A program made the translations under genes and the position numbers. Below are positions 53,030 to 61,206 of a stretch of DNA of 64,000 nucleotides, piece by piece (position 1 is the first letter of the stretch; each line of letters begins with the position of its first letter). The notes beneath the pieces are model-generated. The model saw only the letters and a list, made by a program, of their open reading frames with translations. It was not told where the DNA came from and made no database searches. This DNA is from Ga0077527 sp032128415 (GTDB lineage: Bacteria; Pseudomonadota; Gammaproteobacteria; Burkholderiales; SG8-41). The stretch lies in contig JAQBGW010000075.1 of the NCBI GenBank assembly GCA_032128415.1, positions 1 through 64,000 of the forward strand. Direction: 5' to 3'.

Positions 53030-53404
53030 ATGGCTAAAGATTATCATCGCGGTCAACGCGTCGCCGACCAGATCCAGCGCGAATTGTCCGAAATCATTCG
53101 GCTCGAGATCAAGGATCCGCGCGTCGGACTTATTACCCTCACCGGCGTCGAAGTGACGCAGGATCACGAGCACGCCAAGGTGTTCTTTACCGCGCTGGGC
53201 GAACCGGTACAGCAGGAAGCCGCGACACGCGCACTGAATCATGCTGCGGGTTTTATGCGCAGTATGCTGGCTCAGCGTCTCAAGCTGCGCACAGTACCCC
53301 AGCTGCGTTTCGACTACGACGTGTCGGTTGAACGTGGTGTGCGGCTGTCACAACTGATCGATGAGGCTGTGGCCAGCCATCCGCAGGGCGACAAGGCGTC
53401 GTGA
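53030..53404 (+). CDS. rbfA: Ribosome-binding factor A
   Basis: RbfA helps mature the 30S subunit and is needed for cold growth in enterobacteria. The 124-residue protein has RVADQIQRELSEIIRLEIKDPRVG and the KH-type region with LKLRTVPQLRFDYD. It starts 49 bases after infB and overlaps truB by four bases (GTGA at 53401-53404). Confidence 0.96.
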   Translation: MAKDYHRGQRVADQIQRELSEIIRLEIKDPRVGLITLTGVEVTQDHEHAKVFFTALGEPVQQEAATRALNHAAGFMRSMLAQRLKLRTVPQLRFDYDVSVERGVRLSQLIDEAVASHPQGDKAS

Positions 53405-54348
53405 ATGCCGGTGCAGCAGAGCGCCGGGTCGTTGACGGTGTGTTGCTGTTGAACAAGCCGCGCGGCTTGACTTCGCAGCAGGCAGTCGCCCGGGCCAAAC
53501 GCTTCTATAACGCACGCAAGGGTGGACACACTGGAACCCTGGATCCCATGGCTGATGGTTTACTGCCGATCGGTTTCGGCGAAGCCACCAAATTCTCCCG
53601 ATTTCTTCTGGATGCGGACAAGCAGTATCTGGCCAGGCTTTGTCTGGGGGTGACCACGACCACCGGGGATGCCGAAGGCGAAGTGCTGCGCCAGCAACCC
53701 GTTGCGGTCGCCGTAACAGACCTTCCCGCCGTGCTGGCACGCTTTGTCGGAGAGCAGACGCAGATGCCGCCCATGCATTCCGCGCTCAAAGTTGCAGGTA
53801 AACCGCTGTATGCCTATGCCCGAGAGGGTGTGACCCTAGAGCGCAAAGTTCGCGCCATTTCCATAAAATCAATACAACTAATTGATTTTAATAAATATTT
53901 TTTAACAATACGAGTAATGTGCAGCAAAGGCACCTACATCCGTGTGCTTGCAGAGGACATCGGAGCAGCCTTGGGCTGCGGCGCGCATTTGGCTGCATTG
54001 ACCCGCGAGGTCGCCGGTGGCTTTACTCTGGCCGATGCCATCACGCTGGATGACCTGGAAGGGCTGGCGCCGGACGGACGGATGGCCCGACTGCTGCCAG
54101 TGGACGCCTTTGCTGGCAGCTTGCCCCGGCTTGATCTGGACGCCGCCACCACGTTGCGGCTGATCAGTGGCCAGTTGGTGACCGCGGCACCGGCCGCGCC
54201 CGGCCTGTATCGACTGTACGGCCCTGCAGGAGGGTTTCTGGGCATTGCCGAGAACGGTGCTGCCGCGTTGCAGGCACAGAGGCTGATTGCTCAGTCCGCT
54301 GCCGCGGCGAGTCCAAATGGCTTGAGCAATCCGGTGGTTACGGGTTAA
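53401..54348 (+). CDS. truB: tRNA pseudouridine-55 synthase TruB
   Basis: TruB makes pseudouridine 55 in the T-loop of tRNAs. The 315-residue protein has LLLNKPRGLTSQQAV and the catalytic Asp in HTGTLDPMADGLLPIG, then CSKGTYIRVLAEDIG. A patch of AT-rich codons (53862-53914) encodes SIKSIQLIDFNKYFLTIRV, where the family has a variable strand of the same length; it contains an IHF-like element, while the rest of the gene has normal codon use. The C-terminus extends slightly beyond the PUA-like region. Start GTG 53401. Confidence 0.95.
   Translation: MNAGAAERRVVDGVLLLNKPRGLTSQQAVARAKRFYNARKGGHTGTLDPMADGLLPIGFGEATKFSRFLLDADKQYLARLCLGVTTTTGDAEGEVLRQQPVAVAVTDLPAVLARFVGEQTQMPPMHSALKVAGKPLYAYAREGVTLERKVRAISIKSIQLIDFNKYFLTIRVMCSKGTYIRVLAEDIGAALGCGAHLAALTREVAGGFTLADAITLDDLEGLAPDGRMARLLPVDAFAGSLPRLDLDAATTLRLISGQLVTAAPAAPGLYRLYGPAGGFLGIAENGAAALQAQRLIAQSAAAASPNGLSNPVVTG
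53875..53913 (+). repeat. AT-rich IHF-like element inside truB, copy 10
   Basis: CAACTAATTGATTTTAATAA, core 53875-53887, an exact IHF consensus match. It is preceded by an inverted partial copy (ATAAAATCAAT at 53863-53873), giving a dyad. It is fully coding and causes no length change in TruB. Confidence 0.6.
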
Positions 54349-54351
54349 AAT
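54322..54351 (+). promoter_or_regulatory. Promoter of rpsO
   Basis: TTGAGC (54322-54327) and TAAAAT (54346-54351) are 18 bases apart and overlap the end of truB. They match the sigma-70 consensus at 4 and 5 of 6 positions. Start of transcription would be about 20 bases before rpsO. Confidence 0.55.
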
Positions 54352-54378
54352 ATCGCGATTTTTCGGCGGAGATTTAAC

Positions 54379-54648
54379 ATGGCTGTAACCACTGCCCAGA
54401 AGGCACAGGTATTGCAGGAATTCCAGCGTGCCAAGAGCGACACGGGTTCACCCGAAGTCCAAGTGGCGTTGCTGACTGCGCGTATCACGGACTTGACCGA
54501 TCACTTCAAGGCACATACCAAAGATCATCATTCGCGCCGCGGACTGCTGCGGATGGTCAGCCAGCGGCGCAAGCTGCTCGACTACCTGAAGCGGACCAAG
54601 GTCGAGAATTACAGGACGCTGATCGAGCGTCTGGGACTGCGCAAGTAA
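54379..54648 (+). CDS. rpsO: 30S ribosomal protein S15
   Basis: S15 is a primary 16S rRNA-binding protein. The 89-residue product is of normal length, with the signature DTGSPEVQVALLTARITDLT and the helix HKHH-type DHHSRRGLLRMVSQRRKLLDY. It precedes pnp, as in most proteobacteria, with a terminator hairpin between them. Confidence 0.98.
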   Translation: MAVTTAQKAQVLQEFQRAKSDTGSPEVQVALLTARITDLTDHFKAHTKDHHSRRGLLRMVSQRRKLLDYLKRTKVENYRTLIERLGLRK

Positions 54649-54764
54649 TGGAAGGAAGCGTCATGCGGACGGGCAAAGTCAGCAGTTATGTCTGTTTTGC
54701 ACGTCGCCCGTATCAGGGTTCGATGCTCCAAGGCGTCGGCTCCTGATCGGAATGCATCCACAGG

Positions 54765-54788
54765 AAGACCGCACGTGCGGTCTTTTTT
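54765..54788 (+). terminator. Terminator/attenuator between rpsO and pnp
   Basis: A 20-base palindrome (54765-54784, AAGACCGCAC with GTGCGGTCTT) forms a stem with a small loop and is followed by six T residues. pnp starts 25 bases later, so part of the transcription must read through. In enterobacteria a terminator and RNase III site control pnp from the same position. Confidence 0.8.
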
Positions 54789-54812
54789 GTTTTTGAGAAA
54801 AGGAAAATCACT

Positions 54813-56927
54813 TTGAACCCGGTAAAGAAAACGTTGATGTGGGGTCGCCACCAGCTGACGCTGGAGACTGGCGAAATAGCGCGGCAAGCCTCAGGCGCGG
54901 TGTTGGTAACTATGGAAGAAACAGTGGTGCTGGTGACCGTCGTCGGTGCGCGCAATTCCAAGCCGGGACAGGATTTTTTCCCGCTGACTGTTGACTATCA
55001 AGAACGCACTTATGCTGCCGGCAAGATTCCTGGCGGCTTTTTCCGTCGTGAAGGACGTCCGTCGGAGAAGGAAATCCTGACCTGCCGGTTGATCGATCGG
55101 CCGATCCGCCCGCTGTTCCCGGAAGGCTATAACAGCGAGGTGCAAATCGTCGCTACCGTGATGTCGTCGAATAACGAGATTGATTCGGATATACCCGCGA
55201 TAGTGGGTGCTTCAGCAGCACTGGCGCTGTCCGGTATGCCGTTTGATGGTCCGATTAGCGCTGCGCGTGTCGGTTATGAAAATGGTCAATATATTCTCAA
55301 TCCTACGGCCACCGAGCTGAAAACCTCGCAACTGAACCTGGTCGTTGCCGGCACCCAGCAAGCTGTCCTGATGGTTGAGTCCGAAGCGCAGCAGCTACCG
55401 GAAGACGTGATGCTCGGTGCTGTTGTCTTTGGCCACGAACAACTGCAGACGGTGATCAGCGCCATCAACGAAATGGTCGATGAAATCGGCGTGCCCGAAT
55501 GGAACTGGACGCCGCCGAAAAAGGACGAACAACTGGTTGCCCGCCTTGCACAATTGGCTGAAGCTGACCTGCGCCAGGCCTACCAGATCAGGCAAAAGCA
55601 GGCGCGCACCGTACGCGTCAAGGAAATCAGCGCAAAGGCCATCGCCGAGCTGCTGCCGGCTGACGCATCACCCGACCAGATCAACACCGTCAAGAATGAA
55701 CTTGGCAATCTCGAAGCTAAAATCGTTCGTAACCAGATTCTCGACGGCGAGCCGCGCATCGATGGCCGTGATACGCGTACTGTGCGTCCGATCAGCATCC
55801 GCACCGGCGTGCTGCCGCGCGCCCACGGTTCAGCGCTGTTTACCCGCGGCGAAACACAGGCCATCGTGGTGGCCACGCTGGGCACCTCGCGTGACGAGCA
55901 AATTGTCGATGCCCTGCAAGGCACATACCGCGACCGTTTCATGCTGCATTACAACTTCCCTCCATATTCGACCGGTGAAACCGGCCGCGTAGGCACGCCC
56001 AAGCGCCGCGAAATCGGTCACGGTCGCCTGGCCAAGCGGGCATTGATGGCTGTGTTGCCGACTGCGGAAGAATTTGCATATTCGATCCGCGTCGTCTCCG
56101 AAATCACCGAATCCAACGGTTCGAGCTCAATGGCTTCAGTGTGCGGTGGCTGCCTGTCGCTGATGGATGCCGGCGTGCCGCTGAAAGCACAAGTGGCAGG
56201 CATCGCCATGGGATTGATCAAGGAAGGCAACCGTTTTGCAGTGCTGTCCGACATCCTGGGTGACGAAGATCACCTGGGCGACATGGATTTCAAGGTGGCG
56301 GGTACCGAGACGGGTGTTACCGCACTGCAGATGGACATCAAAATCAACGGCATTACCAAGGAAATCATGCATGCTGCGCTGAGTCAGGCGCGCGAAGGAC
56401 GCTTGCACATTCTGGAGAAAATGCGCGGAATTATCGACACGCCACGCGCTGAACTCTCGGCATGGGCGCCGCGCATGATCACAATGAAGATCAAGCCGGA
56501 GAAAATCCGCGACGTCATCGGCAAGGGCGGGGCGGTCATCCGCGCGATCACCGAGGAAACGGGAACCACCATCGACATTCAGGATGACGGCACCGTAGTC
56601 ATTGCCTGCGTTTCATCCGAGGGCGGTGAGAATGCCCGCAAGCGCATTGCGGAACTGACTGCGGACGTCGAAGTGGGGCGCATTTACGACGGCACCGTGC
56701 TCAAGCTGCTGGACTTTGGGGCGATCGTCAGCGTGCTGCCGGGTCGCGACGGCTTATTGCATATTTCGCAAATTGCCAATGAACGCGTGAACAGCGTGGC
56801 TGATCACCTCAAGGAAGGCCAGGCAGTGCGCGTCAAGGTGCTCGAAGCTGACGAGAAGGGCCGGCTGCGATTGTCGATGAAGGCGGTTGCTGGAGAAGAA
56901 GCCCAGCAGACAGCACCGGTGCAATAA
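54813..56927 (+). CDS. pnp: Polyribonucleotide nucleotidyltransferase (PNPase)
   Basis: PNPase degrades RNA 3' to 5' with phosphate as a trimer. The 704-residue protein has two RNase PH domains (about 10-230 and 310-540), then KH (about 555-610) and S1 (about 620-690) RNA-binding domains. The phosphate-site motif FNFPPYSTGETGR-type is seen as NFPPYSTGETGR. Start is TTG 54813 with AAAGGAAAA upstream. It ends the cluster at a strong terminator. Confidence 0.97.
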   Translation: MNPVKKTLMWGRHQLTLETGEIARQASGAVLVTMEETVVLVTVVGARNSKPGQDFFPLTVDYQERTYAAGKIPGGFFRREGRPSEKEILTCRLIDRPIRPLFPEGYNSEVQIVATVMSSNNEIDSDIPAIVGASAALALSGMPFDGPISAARVGYENGQYILNPTATELKTSQLNLVVAGTQQAVLMVESEAQQLPEDVMLGAVVFGHEQLQTVISAINEMVDEIGVPEWNWTPPKKDEQLVARLAQLAEADLRQAYQIRQKQARTVRVKEISAKAIAELLPADASPDQINTVKNELGNLEAKIVRNQILDGEPRIDGRDTRTVRPISIRTGVLPRAHGSALFTRGETQAIVVATLGTSRDEQIVDALQGTYRDRFMLHYNFPPYSTGETGRVGTPKRREIGHGRLAKRALMAVLPTAEEFAYSIRVVSEITESNGSSSMASVCGGCLSLMDAGVPLKAQVAGIAMGLIKEGNRFAVLSDILGDEDHLGDMDFKVAGTETGVTALQMDIKINGITKEIMHAALSQAREGRLHILEKMRGIIDTPRAELSAWAPRMITMKIKPEKIRDVIGKGGAVIRAITEETGTTIDIQDDGTVVIACVSSEGGENARKRIAELTADVEVGRIYDGTVLKLLDFGAIVSVLPGRDGLLHISQIANERVNSVADHLKEGQAVRVKVLEADEKGRLRLSMKAVAGEEAQQTAPVQ

Positions 56928-56952
56928 CCGGATACTTTTGGGATTCAGAAAT

Positions 56953-56983
56953 AAACAAAGGGGGCTTTCAGCCCCCTTTGTTT
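56953..56983. terminator. Bidirectional terminator between pnp and dksA
   Basis: A perfect 14-base stem (56953-56966 with 56970-56983) around a 3-base TTC loop ends in T-runs on both strands. It lies between the convergent pnp and dksA genes and can serve both. Confidence 0.9.
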
Positions 56984-56999
56984 TAGTAGCGCGGCGTTA

Positions 57000-57422
57000 T
57001 TACTTGGCGACCTGCCGCTCCCGCAGTTCATCCAGTGTTTTGCAATCGATGCACAGCGTGGCAGTAGGGCGCGCCTCCAGCCGTTTCAGTCCGATCTCGA
57101 CACCGCAGGAATTACAATAGCCGTAATCCTTGGCAATAATGAGCGCGATGGTTTCATCGATCTTCTTGATCAACTTGCGTTCACGGTCACGATTGCGCAA
57201 TTCCAGAGACATGTCCGATTCCTGGCTTGCCCGATCGTTGGGGTCGGCGAAGATGGTTGCCTCATCCTGCATCGTGTGCACGGTGCGGTCGATGTCCTGG
57301 GACAACTCGCTCTTCATCTCTTCCAGCATTTTTCGGAAATGCACGAGCTGCCGCGCATTCATGTATTCCTCTTTGCCTTTAGGCTTGTAGGTAGGGTAAT
57401 TCTTGAGTAATTCGGTAGCCAT
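57000..57422 (-). CDS. dksA: RNA polymerase-binding factor DksA
   Basis: DksA works with ppGpp to shift transcription in the stringent response. The 140-residue protein has a long coiled coil (about 25-105) carrying the tip residues (DPNDRASQES) and a C-terminal zinc finger with CNSC and CIDC. All four zinc cysteines are present. It is expressed alone, converging on pnp at a shared terminator. Confidence 0.96.
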   Translation of the reverse strand: MATELLKNYPTYKPKGKEEYMNARQLVHFRKMLEEMKSELSQDIDRTVHTMQDEATIFADPNDRASQESDMSLELRNRDRERKLIKKIDETIALIIAKDYGYCNSCGVEIGLKRLEARPTATLCIDCKTLDELRERQVAK

Positions 57423-57591
57423 TTGGGCGAGGTACGCTTAAAAAAAGAGCTTTAATAGCAGAATTCGATACCAGTCGCAAGCAAACCGGTACCGTGGGAA
57501 GAAGCGCGTAATTGACGCTTGCGCAAGGTGCGGAGTATATTACGCGCCTTCTCGGTTTTGGCGGGAATCGCGTGGCATGCCGGCCTGATTT

Positions 57592-57668
57592 GTGCCCGTA
57601 GCTCAATCGGATAGAGCACCGGCCTTCTAAGCCGGGGGTTGTGGGTTCGAGTCCCGCCGGGCGCACCA
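57592..57668 (+). tRNA. tRNA-Arg (anticodon TCT)
   Basis: A 77-base cloverleaf: acceptor GTGCCCG (57592-57598) pairs with CGGGCGC (57658-57664, one T-G pair), the anticodon arm CCGGC-CTTCTAA-GCCGG carries TCT, and the T-loop GGTTCGAGTCC is present. CCA is encoded at 57666-57668. It reads AGA and AGG. Confidence 0.96.
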
Positions 57669-57697
57669 CATTGCAACGTGGCGTCGATTGTTCCTGT

Positions 57698-57774
57698 GGT
57701 GGCTGTAGCTCAGCTGGTAGAGTCCTGGATTGTGATTCCAGTTGTCGCGGGTTCGAGTCCCGTCAGCCACCCCA
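57698..57774 (+). tRNA. tRNA-His (anticodon GTG)
   Basis: Acceptor GTGGCTG (57699-57705) pairs with CAGCCAC (57764-57770). The extra G at 57698 is the G-1 identity base, opposite the C at 57771. The anticodon loop TTGTGAT carries GTG, and CCA is encoded at 57772-57774. It follows tRNA-Arg by 29 bases, so both are probably cut from one transcript. Confidence 0.96.
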
Positions 57775-57801
57775 TTTTCCCCGTAAAAGGCTGTTCCCGC
57801 A

Positions 57802-58245
57802 CTACCTGGCGCGGATCAACCGTTGCTGCTCACGCTGCCATTCCCGGTCTTTTTCCGCGGCACGTTTGTCGTGTTGTTTTTTCCCCTTGGCGAGACCAAT
57901 TTCCAGCTTAATGCGACCTTTTGCGTAGTGCAGATCAATCGGGACCATGGTGTAACCCGCGCGTTCCACGCTGCCGATCAACCGGTTGATTTCCTCTGCA
58001 TGCAGCAGTAATTTGCGGGTGCGCGTCGGATCTGGCTGGACATGGGTGGAAGCGGTCGGCAACGGGCTGATGTGACAGCCGAGGAGAAACAGCTCCGAGT
58101 TACCGACGATCACATAAGCTTCCTTCAACTGAGCGCGACCGGCGCGTATCGCTTTTACCTCCCAGCCTTCAAGGGCGATCCCCGCCTCGAAGCGCTGTTC
58201 GATAAAATAGTCGTGAAATGCCTTCTTGTTCTGGACGATACTCAT
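57802..58245 (-). CDS. smpB: SsrA-binding protein SmpB
   Basis: SmpB carries tmRNA to stalled ribosomes. The 147-residue protein has KAFHDYFIEQRFEAGIALEGWEVKAIR and a basic C-terminal tail (KRAAEKDREWQREQQRLIRAR) used in the ribosome. The tmRNA gene itself is not in the window. It is divergent from ratA with 67 bases between them, a conserved pairing. Confidence 0.96.
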   Translation of the reverse strand: MSIVQNKKAFHDYFIEQRFEAGIALEGWEVKAIRAGRAQLKEAYVIVGNSELFLLGCHISPLPTASTHVQPDPTRTRKLLLHAEEINRLIGSVERAGYTMVPIDLHYAKGRIKLEIGLAKGKKQHDKRAAEKDREWQREQQRLIRAR

Positions 58246-58312
58246 TGCTTAATCACATCATGTCAGAGCGTATTTTAACCGGGCCGGTCACCAATCTGTG
58301 CGGAATACGACG

Positions 58313-58750
58313 ATGGCCGCGGTAAACCGCTCCGCACTGGTGTCCTTCAGTCCAGAGCAGATGTTTGATCTGGTGGATGCCGTAGAAGACTACCCGGCTT
58401 TTTTACCCTGGTGTGCAGGCACCGAGGTGACGCATCGGGATGCCGCAGTCACGCGTGCTGCCCTGCGCATCAGCTATCGCGGCATCAAACAGGCTTTTAC
58501 GACGGAAAACCATAAGCAGTATCCGGCAGTCATGACCCTGCGTCTCGTTGAAGGGCCATTCCGGGCGCTGGATGGCGAGTGGCGATTTACCCGACTCGGT
58601 ACCGACGGCTGCCGGATCGACTTCAAGCTGGATTACGAGTTCTCGAACAAATTTCTGGAAAAGCTGGTCGGACCGGTGTTTGGCTATATCGCAGGGACTT
58701 TGGTCGATTCTTTTCTCAAGCGCGCCGACCAGCTGTACTCCCGCAACTGA
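58313..58750 (+). CDS. ratA: RatA / COQ10-like START-domain protein
   Basis: The 145-residue protein has the SRPBCC (START) fold: VNRSALVSFSPEQMFDLVDAVEDYPAFLPWC at the N-terminus and a C-terminal helix GTLVDSFLKRADQLY. In E. coli RatA was described as inhibiting 70S assembly; in other organisms the family binds coenzyme Q. ATG 58313 is chosen over 58298. rnfH follows 7 bases later, as usual. Confidence 0.93.
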   Translation: MAAVNRSALVSFSPEQMFDLVDAVEDYPAFLPWCAGTEVTHRDAAVTRAALRISYRGIKQAFTTENHKQYPAVMTLRLVEGPFRALDGEWRFTRLGTDGCRIDFKLDYEFSNKFLEKLVGPVFGYIAGTLVDSFLKRADQLYSRN

Positions 58751-58757
58751 CGCGATC

Positions 58758-59027
58758 ATGAATGTTTCTGTGGTGTATGCGCTTCCCGATCGACAGGTTG
58801 TTTGCGCACTTGAATTGCCGGAGGGGAGCACGCTCGCGGCAGCGCTGCAGCAGTGCGGCCTGGAGCGGGATTTTCCGGAGCTGGATCTGGAGACAATGTC
58901 GGTCGGCATTTACGGGCGCATCATGCCGCGCCACACCGTCCTGCAGGCAGGTGATCGTGTTGAAATCTACCGGGAATTACGTGCTGAACCGAAAGAAGTG
59001 CGGCGCAAGCGTGCAATTAAGCGCTGA
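58758..59027 (+). CDS. rnfH: RnfH family protein
   Basis: The 89-residue ubiquitin-fold protein has VSVVYALPDRQVVCALELPEGSTLAAALQQ and the family ending VEIYRELRAEPKEVRRKRA. Function is not established; it was once proposed as a toxin partner of RatA. ATG 58758 is used; the frame is open further upstream only as a shadow inside ratA. Confidence 0.9.
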   Translation: MNVSVVYALPDRQVVCALELPEGSTLAAALQQCGLERDFPELDLETMSVGIYGRIMPRHTVLQAGDRVEIYRELRAEPKEVRRKRAIKR

Positions 59028-59033
59028 TCGCAG

Positions 59034-59480
59034 TTACTTGCAGTTGGAGTCAACAGTTCTCTGCGCGCGTGCAGTTTCTGCAGTGCGGCCTGAATCATCC
59101 AGATATATGCGTTCGCCGGTCTTCGGATCAGTCTGGGCGATGCGGGCACCGGACTGCAGGCTGCGCAAGTAAGCCTGCGCACCGGTGCAGTTCTGTTTGC
59201 GATCCGCGTCGTCAGCGGTCTTGGCTGCTGATTTTTTGGCCGCTTCCTCGCCTTCCAAGCGTCGCTTGCGAAACTCCGCATCACGCTCAGCCAGGGATTT
59301 TTGCGGTGCTGCTGATGCAGCGCCGGGATTGTTGCGTATACCTGTAGCCTCGGCCTTGGTGCCTGGCGGGCAAGCTGCGGCAAACTCGACACGGCCGCCG
59401 GCACCCACGCACTTCATGATTTGGGCATGCGCCATCATCGGCAAAATGGTGATGGCTGTAATGAGCAGGAATTTGTGCAT
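59034..59480 (-). CDS. DUF4124 domain secreted protein
   Basis: The 148-residue protein has a signal peptide (HKFLLITAITILPMMAHAQ) and a short DUF4124 segment (IMKCVGAGGRVEFAAACPPG) with a Cys pair, followed by a charged helical region (about 60-95) and a C-terminal part with GARIAQTDPKTGERIYLDD. Function unknown; such proteins are common in betaproteobacterial periplasms. It converges on rnfH with 6 bases between stops. Confidence 0.85.
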   Translation of the reverse strand: MHKFLLITAITILPMMAHAQIMKCVGAGGRVEFAAACPPGTKAEATGIRNNPGAASAAPQKSLAERDAEFRKRRLEGEEAAKKSAAKTADDADRKQNCTGAQAYLRSLQSGARIAQTDPKTGERIYLDDSGRTAETARAQRTVDSNCK

Positions 59481-59537
59481 GGTCAGCGCCTGAAGGTGAT
59501 TGATCAAGTTACGGTTTGGCGGTCGTCGCGAGGCAAT

Positions 59538-59589
59538 TGTCGCAGGGAAAAGTCACAGAGAACAGTCACAGATAACAGTCGCAGAGAAC
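59538..59589 (+). repeat. 13-base tandem repeat upstream of guaB
   Basis: Four consecutive 13-base units: a decayed one (59538-59550) and three close copies of AGTCACAGAKAAC starting at 59551, 59564 and 59577. It lies between the divergent DUF4124 gene and guaB, about 90 bases before the guaB promoter. Confidence 0.75.
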
Positions 59590-59678
59590 AGGGCAAGTCA
59601 AAAGGGTGCTTACCGCACGCTTATGATCCAAAAGTAGCCAGTTTGTGCGCCTTCGTCAATGCATAACGCCCTGACGAG

Positions 59679-59707
59679 TTTACCGTTTACGCCACAGCCC
59701 CTATAAT
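59679..59707 (+). promoter_or_regulatory. Promoter of guaB
   Basis: TTTACC (59679-59684) and a perfect TATAAT (59702-59707) are 17 bases apart. Transcription should start near 59714, about 19 bases before the ATG. Confidence 0.8.
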
Positions 59708-59732
59708 TCGCGCTTTGCGAAGGACGACGCCC

Positions 59733-61199
59733 ATGCGCGTGGTGCAAAAAGCCCTCACTTTCGACGATGTGCTGCTCGTTCCGGCGCATTCGACGGTCCT
59801 CCCACGGGAGGTCAGCCTCAAAGCCAAACTGACACGCGGCATCAGCCTCAACATACCGCTGCTGTCGGCAGCCATGGACAGCGTAACCGAGTCGCGTCTG
59901 GCGATTGCCATCGCTCAGGAAGGCGGCATCGGTATTGTCCACAAGAACATGACGCCAAAAGCGCAGGCAGCAGAGGTCAACAAGGTCAAACGTTTCGAGA
60001 GCGGTATCGTCAAGGATCCGATCACGATATCCAAGGACATGACCGTACGCGATGTATTGGCATTGACCCAGCAGCATCGTATTTCCGGTCTGCCGGTGGT
60101 CGAGGCCGACGGCAAGGTGGTCGGCATTGTCACCAATCGCGACCTGCGTTTTGAGAGCAAGCTGAACCAGCCGGTAAAGAACATCATGACACCGCGGGCC
60201 AAGCTGATTACTGTCGGGGAAGGCGCCAGCCGCGAAGAGGCGAGGATGTTGATGCACAAACACCGCCTGGAGCGTGTGCTGGTAGTCAACAAGAACTTCG
60301 AGTTGCGCGGGCTGGTGACGGTCAAGGATATTCTCAAATCGTCAGAACATCCCCATGCCTGCAAGGATAAACTGGGTCGCTTGCGCGTGGGGGCGGCAGT
60401 TGGGGTAGGTGAGGGCACGGAAGAGCGCGCCGAGGCGCTGATCGAAGCTGGCGTTGATGTGATCATTGTGGATACGGCGCACGGCCATTCCGGGGGTGTG
60501 CTGAAACGCGTGCGCTGGCTGAAACGTACCTATCCGAAAATTCAAATCATTGGCGGCAATATCGCCACTGCTGCAGCTGCGAAAGCGCTGGTGGATCATG
60601 GCGCTGACGGCGTTAAAGTCGGTATCGGCCCGGGATCAATCTGCACCACGCGCATCGTAGCCGGTGTCGGTGTGCCGCAGATTTCCGCGATTGCCAATGT
60701 GGCGAAAGCCCTGCAAAAAACCGATGTGCCGCTGATTGCGGACGGTGGTATCCGTTATTCAGGTGATATTGCCAAGGCCATTGCCGCTGGCGCGCACGCG
60801 GTGATGGTCGGCAGCCTGTTCGCCGGCACCGAGGAATCGCCTGGCGAGATCGAGCTCTACCAGGGCCGCTCGTACAAATCCTATCGCGGGATGGGATCGC
60901 TGGGCGCCATGCAGCAGGGATCGGCTGATCGTTATTTTCAGGAACACGACGAACTCGACACCGAAAAACTGGTGCCCGAAGGCGTGGAGGGGCGCGTGCC
61001 ATACAAAGGCGGTGTTGCGCCGCTGATTCATCAATTGATGGGCGGCCTGCGCGCGAGCATGGGCTATCTGGGTTGCGGCAGTATCGAAGCCGTGCGCCGG
61101 GACGCGGAATTTGTCGAAATCACCACGGCTGGCGCACGCGAATCGCATGTGCACGACGTGCAGATCGTCAAGGAAGCTCCCAATTACCGCGCCGAGTAA
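59733..61199 (+). CDS. guaB: IMP dehydrogenase
   Basis: GuaB oxidises IMP to XMP, the first step to GMP. The 488-residue protein has the (beta/alpha)8 barrel interrupted by two CBS domains (about 90-210), which sense nucleotides. Catalytic Cys304 is in GPGSICTTRIVAG, and the flap contains YRGMGSLGAM. ATG 59733 with GAAGGA upstream is chosen over an in-frame TTG at 59715. guaA follows after 7 bases. Confidence 0.98.
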   Translation: MRVVQKALTFDDVLLVPAHSTVLPREVSLKAKLTRGISLNIPLLSAAMDSVTESRLAIAIAQEGGIGIVHKNMTPKAQAAEVNKVKRFESGIVKDPITISKDMTVRDVLALTQQHRISGLPVVEADGKVVGIVTNRDLRFESKLNQPVKNIMTPRAKLITVGEGASREEARMLMHKHRLERVLVVNKNFELRGLVTVKDILKSSEHPHACKDKLGRLRVGAAVGVGEGTEERAEALIEAGVDVIIVDTAHGHSGGVLKRVRWLKRTYPKIQIIGGNIATAAAAKALVDHGADGVKVGIGPGSICTTRIVAGVGVPQISAIANVAKALQKTDVPLIADGGIRYSGDIAKAIAAGAHAVMVGSLFAGTEESPGEIELYQGRSYKSYRGMGSLGAMQQGSADRYFQEHDELDTEKLVPEGVEGRVPYKGGVAPLIHQLMGGLRASMGYLGCGSIEAVRRDAEFVEITTAGARESHVHDVQIVKEAPNYRAE

Positions 61200-61206
61200 G
61201 CCGCAC

